A stretch of 7,060 nt of DNA from CAZVCG01 sp964626265. GTDB taxonomy: Bacteria; Pseudomonadota; Alphaproteobacteria; UBA9219. Below the pieces are notes generated by a model, which was not told the origin of the DNA, did no database searches, and was given only the letters and a program-made list of their open reading frames with translations. Made by a program: the position numbers and the translations under genes. Positions within the stretch are counted from its first letter, which is position 1. Each line of letters begins with the position of its first letter. The stretch lies in contig CAZVCG010000060.1 of the NCBI GenBank assembly GCA_964626265.1, forward strand, positions 1 to 7,060, given 5' to 3'. Below are positions 1-6,014 of the stretch, piece after piece.

Positions 1-371
1 ACGGCCTTCTGGATGCCGCGCTGGATGCCGATGGGGTTGGCGCCGGAGGTGACGTGCTTGAGGCCCTCGCGGTAGATCGCCTCGGCGAGCACGGTGGCGG
101 TGGTGGTGCCGTCGCCGGCGGCGTCGCTGGTCTTGCTGGCGACTTCGCGCACCATCTGGGCGCCCATGTTTTCAAAATTGTCGGCGAGTTCGATTTCCTT
201 CGCGACCGTAACGCCGTCCTTGGTGATGCGGGGCGCGCCGAAGCTTTTCTGGATGACGACGTTGCGTCCCTTGGGGCCGAGCGTGACAGACACGGCGTCG
301 GCCAACGTGTTGATGCCGCGCATCATGCGGTCGCGGGCGTCAACGCCTGAGCGAATTTCTTTAGCAGCCAT
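1..371 (-). CDS. groEL: Chaperonin GroEL (Hsp60), N-terminal 123 residues; 3' end lies outside the window
   Basis: Large subunit of the cytoplasmic chaperonin, which folds proteins inside an ATP-driven double ring capped by GroES. The visible part is most of the N-terminal equatorial domain and runs off the window edge. Landmarks fall at the family's standard numbering: TLGPKGRNV at 30-38, the KDG loop with Asp52, and the nucleotide-binding GDGTTT at 86-91 with Asp87. The start ATG at 371-369 is preceded by AAAGGAA (384-378) at a 6-base spacing. The gene lies 33 bases after groES on the same strand, with no promoter or terminator visible between, so the two are co-transcribed from the CIRCE-controlled promoter. 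The stretch after the ATP loop (REGLKHVTSGANPIGIQRG, about 102-120) differs from the usual alphaproteobacterial pattern (GMNPMDLKRG). The identity as GroEL is certain; only the subtype is open. Confidence 0.98.
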   Translation of the reverse strand, partial: MAAKEIRSGVDARDRMMRGINTLADAVSVTLGPKGRNVVIQKSFGAPRITKDGVTVAKEIELADNFENMGAQMVREVASKTSDAAGDGTTTATVLAEAIYREGLKHVTSGANPIGIQRGIQKA

Positions 372-404
372 TGGATATTCCTTTCCTGTGAAAAATGTGT
401 TCGC

Positions 405-704
405 TTATTTCTTTTTTTCTTCGACGATGCCCATGATGTCGGACTCCTTCATAATAAGGAGTTCCTTGCCGTCGATCTTGACTTCCGTGCCCGACCATTT
501 GCCGAAAAGAACGCGGTCGCCCTTCTTGACGTCGAGCGCGACGATCTTGCCAGATTCGTCACGTGCGCCGGGGCCGACGGCGACCACTTCGCCTTCCTGC
601 GGCTTTTCCTTGGCGGTGTCGGGGATGATGATGCCGCCGGCGGTGCGTTCTTCGCTCTCAAGGCGGCGCACGACCACGCGGTCATGAAGGGGACGGAATT
701 TCAT
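405..704 (-). CDS. groES: Co-chaperonin GroES (Hsp10), complete, 99 residues
   Basis: Forms the seven-membered lid of the GroEL ring in the cytoplasm. The protein has the family's usual length and pattern: it opens with MKFRPLHDRVVVRR, and the mobile loop around residues 17-33 carries the GroEL-contacting GGIIIPDTAKEKP. This is followed by GEVVAVGPG, the GDRVLFGKWSGTEV core strand, and a C-terminal ESDIMGIVE. The start ATG (704-702) is preceded by AAGGAG (718-713) at an 8-base spacing. It is the first gene of groES-groEL. Its predicted leader is long (about 135 bases) and structured, and a CIRCE operator and promoter lie upstream, so heat-inducible control through HrcA is expected. The tail ends in three lysines coded by an A-rich run. 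Nothing suggests a broken gene. Confidence 0.99.
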   Translation of the reverse strand: MKFRPLHDRVVVRRLESEERTAGGIIIPDTAKEKPQEGEVVAVGPGARDESGKIVALDVKKGDRVLFGKWSGTEVKIDGKELLIMKESDIMGIVEEKKK

Positions 705-714
705 TAGTCTCGCT

Positions 715-741
715 CCTTAGGGTTAAGGGAACAAACGTTCC
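715..741 (-). promoter_or_regulatory. Two tandem small hairpins in the groES leader, the second covering the ribosome binding site
   Basis: Read as groES mRNA, GGAAC-GUUU-GUUCC (741-728) is followed at once by CCUUA-ACCC-UAAGG (728-715). Each is a perfect 5-bp stem with a 4-base loop, and the two share base 728. The second stem pairs four of the six bases of the AAGGAG ribosome binding site (718-713). Such weak stems over a ribosome binding site in a heat-shock gene could act as a simple RNA thermometer. That role is inference; only the base pairing is seen. The stems are short and may be fortuitous. Confidence 0.4.
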
Positions 742-799
742 GAATTAACAACGACATTCTATTAACCATCTACGTTTCGATAAGGAAACAAACAATGGT

Positions 800-838
800 C
801 TCGCGGGCCAACACTTTTTAGCACTCACCGCCCGCGAG
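800..838 (-). repeat. Perfect 9-bp inverted repeat forming a 5'-terminal stem-loop of groES mRNA and overlapping CIRCE
   Basis: CTCGCGGGC at 800-808 is the exact reverse complement of GCCCGCGAG at 830-838, with a 21-base loop. The right arm uses the CIRCE spacer and the first three bases of the right CIRCE arm. With transcription predicted to start near 840, the RNA would begin within a base or two of this GC-rich stem. A 5'-terminal stem of this kind commonly protects mRNA from 5'-end-dependent decay (general knowledge). Its purpose here is inferred. Confidence 0.55.
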
Positions 839-844
839 TGCTAG
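818..844. promoter_or_regulatory. CIRCE operator (HrcA binding site) of groESL
   Basis: TTAGCACTC (818-826), 9-base spacer, GAGTGCTAG (836-844). This matches the CIRCE consensus TTAGCACTC-N9-GAGTGCTAA at every position except the last base. HrcA repressor binds CIRCE and releases it when GroEL is occupied by unfolded proteins, which couples groESL transcription to chaperonin demand. The element sits on the predicted transcription start of groES, the usual placement. No hrcA gene is in the window. Confidence 0.95.
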
Positions 845-846
845 AC

Positions 847-875
847 ACATAGGCGTTTTGGATAAGGGTTTCAAG
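847..875 (-). promoter_or_regulatory. Probable groESL promoter (heat-shock or housekeeping sigma factor)
   Basis: On the minus strand CTTGAAA (875-869) is followed by CTATGT (852-847), with 16 bases between TTGAAA and CTATGT. The CTTG-type -35 and C(C)TATGT -10 resemble both alphaproteobacterial RpoH promoters and the housekeeping consensus, and I cannot separate the two. The start would be near 840, inside CIRCE, giving a leader of about 135 bases to the groES ATG. Confidence 0.65.
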
Positions 876-902
876 TGAATGTTAACGATTTTTTACAGCA
901 TC

Positions 903-930
903 TTGCTTTTCCGAATTCATTTCGCTACAA
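903..930 (+). promoter_or_regulatory. Candidate promoter for the rpmI-rplT-pheST operon
   Basis: TTGCTT (903-908), 16-base spacer, CTACAA (925-930). The -10 lies in GCTACAAA, close to the GCTANAWC form described for housekeeping promoters in Caulobacter. It is the best plus-strand match between the two divergent operons and would put the start near 937, about 83 bases before rpmI. Moderate support only. Confidence 0.45.
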
Positions 931-947
931 ACACCCCTTCGGTGCGC

Positions 948-990
948 TTGGGCCCTAGACATGCCCAGCCACGGCGGTTATTAAAAACCG
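948..990 (+). promoter_or_regulatory. Structured rpmI leader: two hairpins, possible bL20 autoregulatory site
   Basis: Two inverted repeats lie in the short leader before rpmI: UUGGGC (948-953) with GCCCAG (963-968), loop 9 bases, and CGGUU (975-979) with AACCG (986-990), loop 6 bases. CACGG (970-974) can alternatively pair with CCGUG (988-992), so the second stem has a competing form. Ribosomal protein bL20 represses its own operon through leader RNA in Escherichia coli and Bacillus. Whether these hairpins serve that purpose is inference, and I see no match to a known bL20 site. No T-run follows, so this is not an intrinsic terminator. Confidence 0.3.
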
Positions 991-1019
991 TGCAAAATTA
1001 ATAACTTAGGGAGAACGAA

Positions 1020-1220
1020 ATGTCTAAGCTCAAGACCCATAGCGGGTCCAAAAAGCGTTTCCGCGTCACCGGAAGCGGCAAAGTCAAGGCTGGAGCCACC
1101 CGCAAGCGTCACAACATGCGCAAGCGCCCCCAGAAAATGAAACGTGAAGCGCGTCAGGGCTTGATCCTTTTCAAGGCCGATGGCGAAAACGTCAAGAAAC
1201 ATTTCCTGCGTCAGCACTAA
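1020..1220 (+). CDS. rpmI: Large ribosomal subunit protein bL35
   Basis: A small, very basic 66-residue protein of the 50S subunit, at the family's usual length of about 65. The sequence follows the family pattern: MSKLKTHSGSKKRF, VTGSGKVK, a conserved KRH (28-30), and a C-terminal FKADGENVKKHFL (51-63) close to the FKGDGDNVKKYFL form known from alphaproteobacteria. The ATG is preceded by AGGGAG (1008-1013) at a 6-base spacing. It is the first gene of the operon and lies 11 bases before rplT, its usual partner. infC, which precedes rpmI in many bacteria, is absent; the upstream neighbour is the divergent groES. A protein antisense to it (1217-981) can be read but has no family resemblance. 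Confidence 0.97.
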   Translation: MSKLKTHSGSKKRFRVTGSGKVKAGATRKRHNMRKRPQKMKREARQGLILFKADGENVKKHFLRQH

Positions 1221-1231
1221 GGGGAACGACT

Positions 1232-1597
1232 ATGGCACGCGTAAAAAGAGGCGTTGCGGCTCACGCCCGTCACAAAAAAGTTGTCAAACTGGCGAAAGGC
1301 TACCGCGGCCGCGCCAAATCATGTTTCCGCGTCGCGATCGAAAAGGTCGAAAAGGGCCTGCGTTACGCCTATCGCGATCGCAAAGCGAAAAAGCGCGATA
1401 TGCGCGCTTTGTGGATCGTTCGCATCAATGCCGGCGTGCGCGAGCATGGCCTGACCTATGCCCGATTTATGAACGGGCTCAAGCGCGCGGGCATCGAGCT
1501 GGATCGCAAACAGCTTTCGGATCTCGCGGCCACTGAGCCCGCAGCCTTCAAGGCGCTGGTCGATCAGGCTCAGGCGGCGTTGAAAAAAGCCGCCTAA
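1232..1597 (+). CDS. rplT: Large ribosomal subunit protein bL20
   Basis: A 121-residue protein that binds 23S rRNA early in 50S assembly and in several bacteria also represses its own operon. It begins MARVKRGV, followed by the basic N-terminal extension with the family signature KLAKGYRGRAK (19-29), then YAYRDRKAKKRDMRALWI (45-62) and the globular half with RINAGVREHGLTYARFMNGL (64-83). The ribosome binding site AAGGGGA (1219-1225) overlaps the stop codon of rpmI, and the 11-base gap suggests coupled translation. The last codons contain a 7-bp inverted repeat (1572-1578 with 1589-1595), which could form a hairpin around the stop but has no T-run. A long antisense reading frame over this gene is a coding-bias shadow. 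Confidence 0.98.
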   Translation: MARVKRGVAAHARHKKVVKLAKGYRGRAKSCFRVAIEKVEKGLRYAYRDRKAKKRDMRALWIVRINAGVREHGLTYARFMNGLKRAGIELDRKQLSDLAATEPAAFKALVDQAQAALKKAA

Positions 1598-1630
1598 TCC
1601 TCCGGCCAGCGAGTTCCCCGCGCGCGCGGG
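1572..1630 (+). repeat. Hairpin at the rplT stop and a 14-bp perfect palindrome before pheS
   Basis: AGGCGGC (1572-1578) pairs with GCCGCCT (1589-1595) across a 10-base loop, ending at the rplT stop codon. In the 60-base rplT-pheS gap, CCCGCGCGCGCGGG (1617-1630) is a perfect palindrome that would fold as a 5-bp stem with a GCGC loop. Neither is followed by a T-run, so neither is a standard terminator. They may adjust read-through or RNA processing between the ribosomal and synthetase halves of the operon. The function is unknown. Confidence 0.45.
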
Positions 1631-1657
1631 ATCACGCAAACGGTTAGGATTAAGCGA

Positions 1658-2728
1658 ATGTCTACGGATCTTAAGGCTCTCAAATCGGAACTGCTCGCTT
1701 CCATCGGCGCGGCAACGGATACGTCCGCGCTTGAAGCGGTGCGTGTCGATGCGCTCGGCAAAAAGGGCAAGCTGACCGAGCTGATGAAAACGCTCGGCAC
1801 ATTGCCGCCGGATGAACGCAAAAACTTCGGTGCGGCGCTGAACGTTCTCAAGAACGAAATCACCGAACAGCTCGAAGCGCGGCAAAAACAACTTGCTTCG
1901 GCGGGTTTGCAAAAGCGGCTCGAGCAAGAGCGCATCGACGTGACGCTTTCCGCGCGCCCAATGCCCGATGGCCGCATCCATCCCATTTCGCAAACTGTGG
2001 ACGAAATCATCACGATCTTTGCAAGTATGGGCTTCAATCTTGCCAAAGGGCCGGACATCGAAAACGACTGGCACAACTTCACGGCGTTGAACATGCCACC
2101 CAACCACCCGGCGCGGCAAATGCAAGACACGTTCTATCTGCCGCAAACGGGCGAGCATCCTACGGTACTCCGCACGCACACGTCGCCGGTGCAAATCCGC
2201 ACGATGCTGAACCAAAAGCCGCCGATCCGCATCATCGCGCCGGGCCGTACGTTTCGCTGCGACTACGACATGACGCACACGCCCATGTTCCACCAATTCG
2301 AAGGCCTGGTAATCGACGAGAGTACGCACATGGGACATCTCAAAGGCTGCATGATCGACTTTTTGAGAGCGTTTTTCGGCATTGACGACTTGCCGTTGCG
2401 CTTCCGCCCCTCGCACTTCCCGTTCACGGAACCGAGCGCGGAAATCGACATAGGCTGTTCGCGCAAAGGCGGCGAACTCAAGCTCGGCAACTACGGCGAT
2501 TGGCTGGAAATCGCAGGCGCGGGCATGGTGCATCCGAATGTTTTGAAAAACTGCGGCGTTGATCCCGAAAAGTATCAGGGCTTCGCGTTCGGCACGGGCA
2601 TCGAGCGTCTCGCGATGCTGAAATACGGCATTCCAGATCTACGCACGTTCTTCGAAGCGGATGTCCGGTGGCTCAAGCACTACGGATTCTCGGTGCTCGA
2701 TCAACCCAACCCGGCGTTTGGGAATTGA
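1658..2728 (+). CDS. pheS: Phenylalanyl-tRNA synthetase alpha subunit
   Basis: Catalytic subunit of the (alpha-beta)2 class II enzyme that charges tRNA(Phe) with phenylalanine in the cytoplasm. Of 356 residues, about 1-95 form the N-terminal helical arm that contacts tRNA. The class II core follows, with HPI (108-110), GPDIENDWHNF (131-141), the motif-2 region GRTFRCDYDMTHTPMFHQFEG (196-216), RPSHFPFTEPSAEIDI (250-265) and motif 3 FGTGIERLAML (311-321). Ala310 corresponds to E. coli Ala294, the residue that sets the size of the phenylalanine pocket, and is the normal wild-type form. The ATG is preceded by AGGA (1646-1649) at an 8-base spacing. The stop codon overlaps the next gene's ATG by one base (TGATG). 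The beta-subunit gene is not the direct neighbour, because a phosphatase gene intervenes. The gene is intact. Confidence 0.98.
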   Translation: MSTDLKALKSELLASIGAATDTSALEAVRVDALGKKGKLTELMKTLGTLPPDERKNFGAALNVLKNEITEQLEARQKQLASAGLQKRLEQERIDVTLSARPMPDGRIHPISQTVDEIITIFASMGFNLAKGPDIENDWHNFTALNMPPNHPARQMQDTFYLPQTGEHPTVLRTHTSPVQIRTMLNQKPPIRIIAPGRTFRCDYDMTHTPMFHQFEGLVIDESTHMGHLKGCMIDFLRAFFGIDDLPLRFRPSHFPFTEPSAEIDIGCSRKGGELKLGNYGDWLEIAGAGMVHPNVLKNCGVDPEKYQGFAFGTGIERLAMLKYGIPDLRTFFEADVRWLKHYGFSVLDQPNPAFGN

Positions 2729-3612
2729 TGGGTTCAACCATGTATTGGTGGTGGCCATTCGCAGAAAAGTATTTGAATATCTACCTTGTTCGTCACGGAG
2801 AGACGGAAGGCAACGTCGATCGTACGCTTTATAAAGTCAAAGCCGATCACGCCATTCGTCTAACGCCCAAAGGCGTACAACAAGCCGATGATGCAGGGCG
2901 GTTTCTTATGCGTCATCTCAAGGAGCGGCAACAACAAGAGGGCCGCAGTTTCGGTAGAATTCGCGTTTGGCACAGCTCTTATTACAGAGCGCGCGAAACT
3001 GCAGGACATATACTTCAACAATTAGCTGAGCGCTTCGATCCTTTTTCCGGTGTCCTTACTTATCATGATGAACCATTTCTGATTGAGCAAAAAGCGGGCC
3101 TTTTTGATGGGATGACGGACAAAGAGTTCAAAACTACATATCCCGAAGCCGCGCAAGATTACGAAAAGCACATTCGATTCAATGGCCGGACATATGCTCA
3201 ATCGCCGATGGGAGACAGCCGTCTTGATGTGACAAAAAGCGTCAAACATCATTTTGGCAGCATTGCTCGCGATTTTGAAAAACACAACATCCGTAATGTT
3301 ATTGTCGTTTGTCATGGTGTAACCGAACGGGCCTTTTTGATGGGCTGGATGCGTTATTGTTCCGAGTGGTTCGATGCAGAAAAAAACCCCGGAAATTGTT
3401 GGATTCGACAAATACATGGCAATAGCAAAACAGGCTATACGGATAAGGGGTATATCTTTGGTGATGGAGCCCCTTTACACGATCCAATGGCTACGCAGCG
3501 CCAGTTAGAAAACGCCGAAGAGATTTTCATGCTTATGCCACAACGAACGAACGCAATTGTTCCACGTGGCGTTAAAGTTTTTGACCCATTTGCAAAATGG
3601 AGACCTAAATGA
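2728..3612 (+). CDS. Histidine phosphatase family protein (phosphoglycerate mutase-like) inserted between pheS and pheT
   Basis: A 294-residue protein of the histidine phosphatase superfamily, which uses a phospho-histidine intermediate; the substrate is unknown. The whole catalytic set is visible: LVRHGETEGN with His23, SSYYRARETA with Arg87, an acid candidate Glu120 in IEQKAGLFDG, and VVCHG with His196. The 30-residue stretch after the first motif, and FLMGWMRY...EKNPGNCW (203-225), recall the plant/fungal AT74/DET1-like branch rather than glycolytic mutases (from memory). There is no signal peptide; an odd MYWWWPF precedes the first strand. The chosen ATG at 2728 overlaps the pheS stop, with GGGA at 2720-2723; ATG 2740 (290 residues) is also possible. 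The 3' end overlaps pheT (ATGA). Hand counts of two 60-base samples gave 45% and 38% GC against 57% in one pheT sample, and TTA, CTA, ATA and AGA codons occur. This suggests later acquisition. Confidence 0.9.
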   Translation: MGSTMYWWWPFAEKYLNIYLVRHGETEGNVDRTLYKVKADHAIRLTPKGVQQADDAGRFLMRHLKERQQQEGRSFGRIRVWHSSYYRARETAGHILQQLAERFDPFSGVLTYHDEPFLIEQKAGLFDGMTDKEFKTTYPEAAQDYEKHIRFNGRTYAQSPMGDSRLDVTKSVKHHFGSIARDFEKHNIRNVIVVCHGVTERAFLMGWMRYCSEWFDAEKNPGNCWIRQIHGNSKTGYTDKGYIFGDGAPLHDPMATQRQLENAEEIFMLMPQRTNAIVPRGVKVFDPFAKWRPK

Positions 3613-6011
3613 AATTCACTCTCTCCTGGCTCAAAGAGCATCTTGATACGAAAGCGTCGCTGGAAGAGCTTTGCGACAAGCTCACGGCTATAGGGCTTGA
3701 GATCGAAAACATAGAAGACCGCGCCAAGGCGCTAGCCCCGTTTATCATCGCCGAAGTGCTGACGGCGGACAAACACCCGAACGCCGACAAGCTCCAACTT
3801 CTTACGGTCACCACGGGCAAGGAAAAGCTGCAGGTCGTTTGCGGCGCGCCGAACGCGCGTGCGGGACTCAAGGGCGTTCTCGCGCGTCCGGGCGATGTGA
3901 TCCCTCGTGAGGGCGAAGCGCTCAAGCTCACCAAAATCCGCGGCGTGGAATCGCAAGGCATGATGTGCTCGGCGGATGAATTAAAACTCGGCGAGGATTC
4001 CAAAGGCATCATCGAACTGCCTGCCGATGCGCCAGTGGGCGAAAACTACGCGAAATACGCCGGGCTTGGCGATCCTGTCATTGAGATCAACCTCACGCCG
4101 AACCGCGCCGATTGCGCGGGCGTACGCGGCGTTGCGCGCGATTTAGCCGCTGCGGGCATGGGCAAGCTGATCACGAAAGAGATCAAGCCCGTCAAAGGCG
4201 CGGAGCCTTCCAAAATTAAGGTCAAGCTTGAGTTTTCAACCGAACCGAAAGCGTGCCCGCTGTTTGTGGGCCGCACGATCCGCAACATCAAGAACGGCCC
4301 CAGTCCCGAATGGCTGCAACGCCGTTTACGTGCGATAGGTTTGCGCCCCATTTCTGCGCTCGTCGATATCACGAACCTGCTGACGATGGACGCCGCGCGC
4401 CCGTTGCACGTGTTCGACGCCGACAAGGTCAAGGGCGATTTATGGGTGCGTCCTGCCAAAGGCGGCGAAAAGCTCGACGCCTTGAACGACAAAACCTACA
4501 CGCTCGAAGCCGGCATGACGGCCATCGGCGACGATACGGGTCTGCTCAGCATTGCGGGCATCGTCGGCGGCGTGTCATCGGGCTGCGACGAAAAAACGAC
4601 GAACGTATTTCTTGAATCCGCCTATTTCGATCCGGCGACGATTGCCAAAACGGGCCGCGCGTTGCAAATCGTTTCCGATGCGCGCTACCGTTTCGAGCGC
4701 GGCATCGATCCCGCGTTCACGATCCCCGGCGCGGAACTGGCCACGCAATTGATTGTCGAGCTTTGCGGCACCAAGGATACCGTGGTGAGCGAGCTTTATA
4801 TCGCAGGCGAAGTGCCGCACGTCGGCGTGACGGTGAATTACGATCCGAAAAAGTGCCTGAGGCACGCAGGGATCGACGTTCCGGTGGAGGAACAAATTGC
4901 CATTCTTACGACGCTCGGTTTCAAGATTGAAAATAGCGGCGCGAAACTGAAAGTCACCGCCCCGTCATGGCGCGGCGATGTTCATGGCGATGTCGATCTG
5001 GTCGAGGAAATAACGCGCATCAAGGGATTCGATCACATCACGCCTGTTTCCATGCCGCGTACGCATGTCGTGACGGCCACGGCGGTGGACAGACTCGATC
5101 AGCGCGCCAGCAAAGCGCGTCGCGCCATGGCGGCTCAAGGCTTGATGGAAGCTGTGACGTGGTCGTTTATGCCAAGCGCTATCGCGGCGGTGTTCGGCCA
5201 AAACAACCCGTCATTGCGGCTGTCGAACCCGATCAGCGCGGATCTTGACGTCATGCGCCCTTCGATCCTTGGCAATCTTGTGCTGGCGGCCAAGCGCAAC
5301 GCCGATCGCGGTTTTGCGGATGTCGGTTTGTTCGAAGTCGGCCCCGCTTATCGCGACACGTCGCCGGAAGGGCAGGACATGATCGCGTGCGCCATGCGCG
5401 CCGGAACGATGCCGCGCCACTGGGCGGTCAAACAGCGTGCTGTCGATGCTTTCGACGCCAAGGCCGATGCTTTTGCGGCTCTTGCCGCTTGCGGCGCGCC
5501 TGTGGCCTCGGTTCAGGTATTGGCCGATGCGCCTGCTTGGTATCATCCGGGCCGTTCGGGCAGCCTGCGTTTGGGCGCAACATTGCTCGGTTATTTCGGC
5601 GAATTGCATCCGGCGTTGATCGAAGCCTGCGGAGCCGAGGGGCCGATGGTGGGGTGCGAACTGTTCCTCGCCGCGATTCCTGAACCGCGCAGCAATGGCA
5701 CGGCGCGTCCCCTGTTGAAGCTTGAAGCTTTGCAACCCGTATTGCGCGATTTCGCTTTCGTCGTCGCTAATGACGTAACGGCGGAAAAAATGATCAAAGC
5801 CGTTAAGGGCGCGGACAAAAACCTGATCCGCGACGTCAGCGTTTTCGACGTTTACGAAGGCAAAGGGATCGAGCCGGGCAAGAAATCCGTAGCATTGAGC
5901 GTGACGCTGCAGCCCGTCGATCAAACACTGACGGACAGGGAACTTGAAGACATCGCCGCTCGCATCACCGCAGCGGTGACGAAGGCGACGGGAGCGGTTC
6001 TGCGGGGATAG
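3609..6011 (+). CDS. pheT: Phenylalanyl-tRNA synthetase beta subunit
   Basis: The 800-residue beta subunit binds tRNA(Phe) and edits mischarged tyrosine. Domains in order: the N-terminal MKFTLSWLKEHL segment; an EMAP-type tRNA-binding domain about 40-150 (HPNADKLQLL, VVCGAPNAR, GVESQGMMCS); and a B3/B4 editing domain about 212-385 with RPLHVFDADKVKG (264-276), IAGIVGG (315-321) and LESAYFDP (335-342). A B5 domain follows at about 402-475 ending in DLVEEITRIKGF, then a catalytic-like core about 490-690 (PISADLDVMRPSIL, FEVGPAY), and a C-terminal FDX-ACB anticodon-binding domain about 706-799 (LQPVLRDFAFVV). The length is normal for the long bacterial form. The ATG overlaps the phosphatase stop as ATGA, and its ribosome binding site GGAG (3599-3602) lies inside that gene, so translation is probably coupled. 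No terminator is visible after the stop; the next gene converges only 3 bases away. Confidence 0.98.
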   Translation: MKFTLSWLKEHLDTKASLEELCDKLTAIGLEIENIEDRAKALAPFIIAEVLTADKHPNADKLQLLTVTTGKEKLQVVCGAPNARAGLKGVLARPGDVIPREGEALKLTKIRGVESQGMMCSADELKLGEDSKGIIELPADAPVGENYAKYAGLGDPVIEINLTPNRADCAGVRGVARDLAAAGMGKLITKEIKPVKGAEPSKIKVKLEFSTEPKACPLFVGRTIRNIKNGPSPEWLQRRLRAIGLRPISALVDITNLLTMDAARPLHVFDADKVKGDLWVRPAKGGEKLDALNDKTYTLEAGMTAIGDDTGLLSIAGIVGGVSSGCDEKTTNVFLESAYFDPATIAKTGRALQIVSDARYRFERGIDPAFTIPGAELATQLIVELCGTKDTVVSELYIAGEVPHVGVTVNYDPKKCLRHAGIDVPVEEQIAILTTLGFKIENSGAKLKVTAPSWRGDVHGDVDLVEEITRIKGFDHITPVSMPRTHVVTATAVDRLDQRASKARRAMAAQGLMEAVTWSFMPSAIAAVFGQNNPSLRLSNPISADLDVMRPSILGNLVLAAKRNADRGFADVGLFEVGPAYRDTSPEGQDMIACAMRAGTMPRHWAVKQRAVDAFDAKADAFAALAACGAPVASVQVLADAPAWYHPGRSGSLRLGATLLGYFGELHPALIEACGAEGPMVGCELFLAAIPEPRSNGTARPLLKLEALQPVLRDFAFVVANDVTAEKMIKAVKGADKNLIRDVSVFDVYEGKGIEPGKKSVALSVTLQPVDQTLTDRELEDIAARITAAVTKATGAVLRG

Positions 6012-6014
6012 GGT

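Noticed and set aside
54..687. Plus-strand open frames (54-350 and 94-687) across groEL and groES
   Set aside because: The minus strand encodes unmistakable GroEL and GroES; the plus-strand products are low-complexity mirror translations.
882..896. TTAA-N7-TTAC near-match to a CtrA box beside the groES promoter
   Set aside because: One of the eight fixed bases is wrong and the region is AT-rich, so chance is a sufficient explanation.
1319..2533. 404-codon open frame on the minus strand, antisense to rplT and pheS
   Set aside because: It has no family motifs and no ribosome binding site, and its composition is that of a mirrored high-GC coding frame. rplT and pheS on the other strand are certain.
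2668..2727. Upstream in-frame ATG at 2668 as the phosphatase start
   Set aside because: It would put 60 bases inside the conserved pheS C-terminus. ATG 2728, touching the pheS stop with a GGGA site before it, is more likely.
5211..5924. 237-codon open frame on the minus strand inside pheT
   Set aside because: It is a shadow of the conserved pheT core and FDX-ACB coding sequence with no recognisable protein features.
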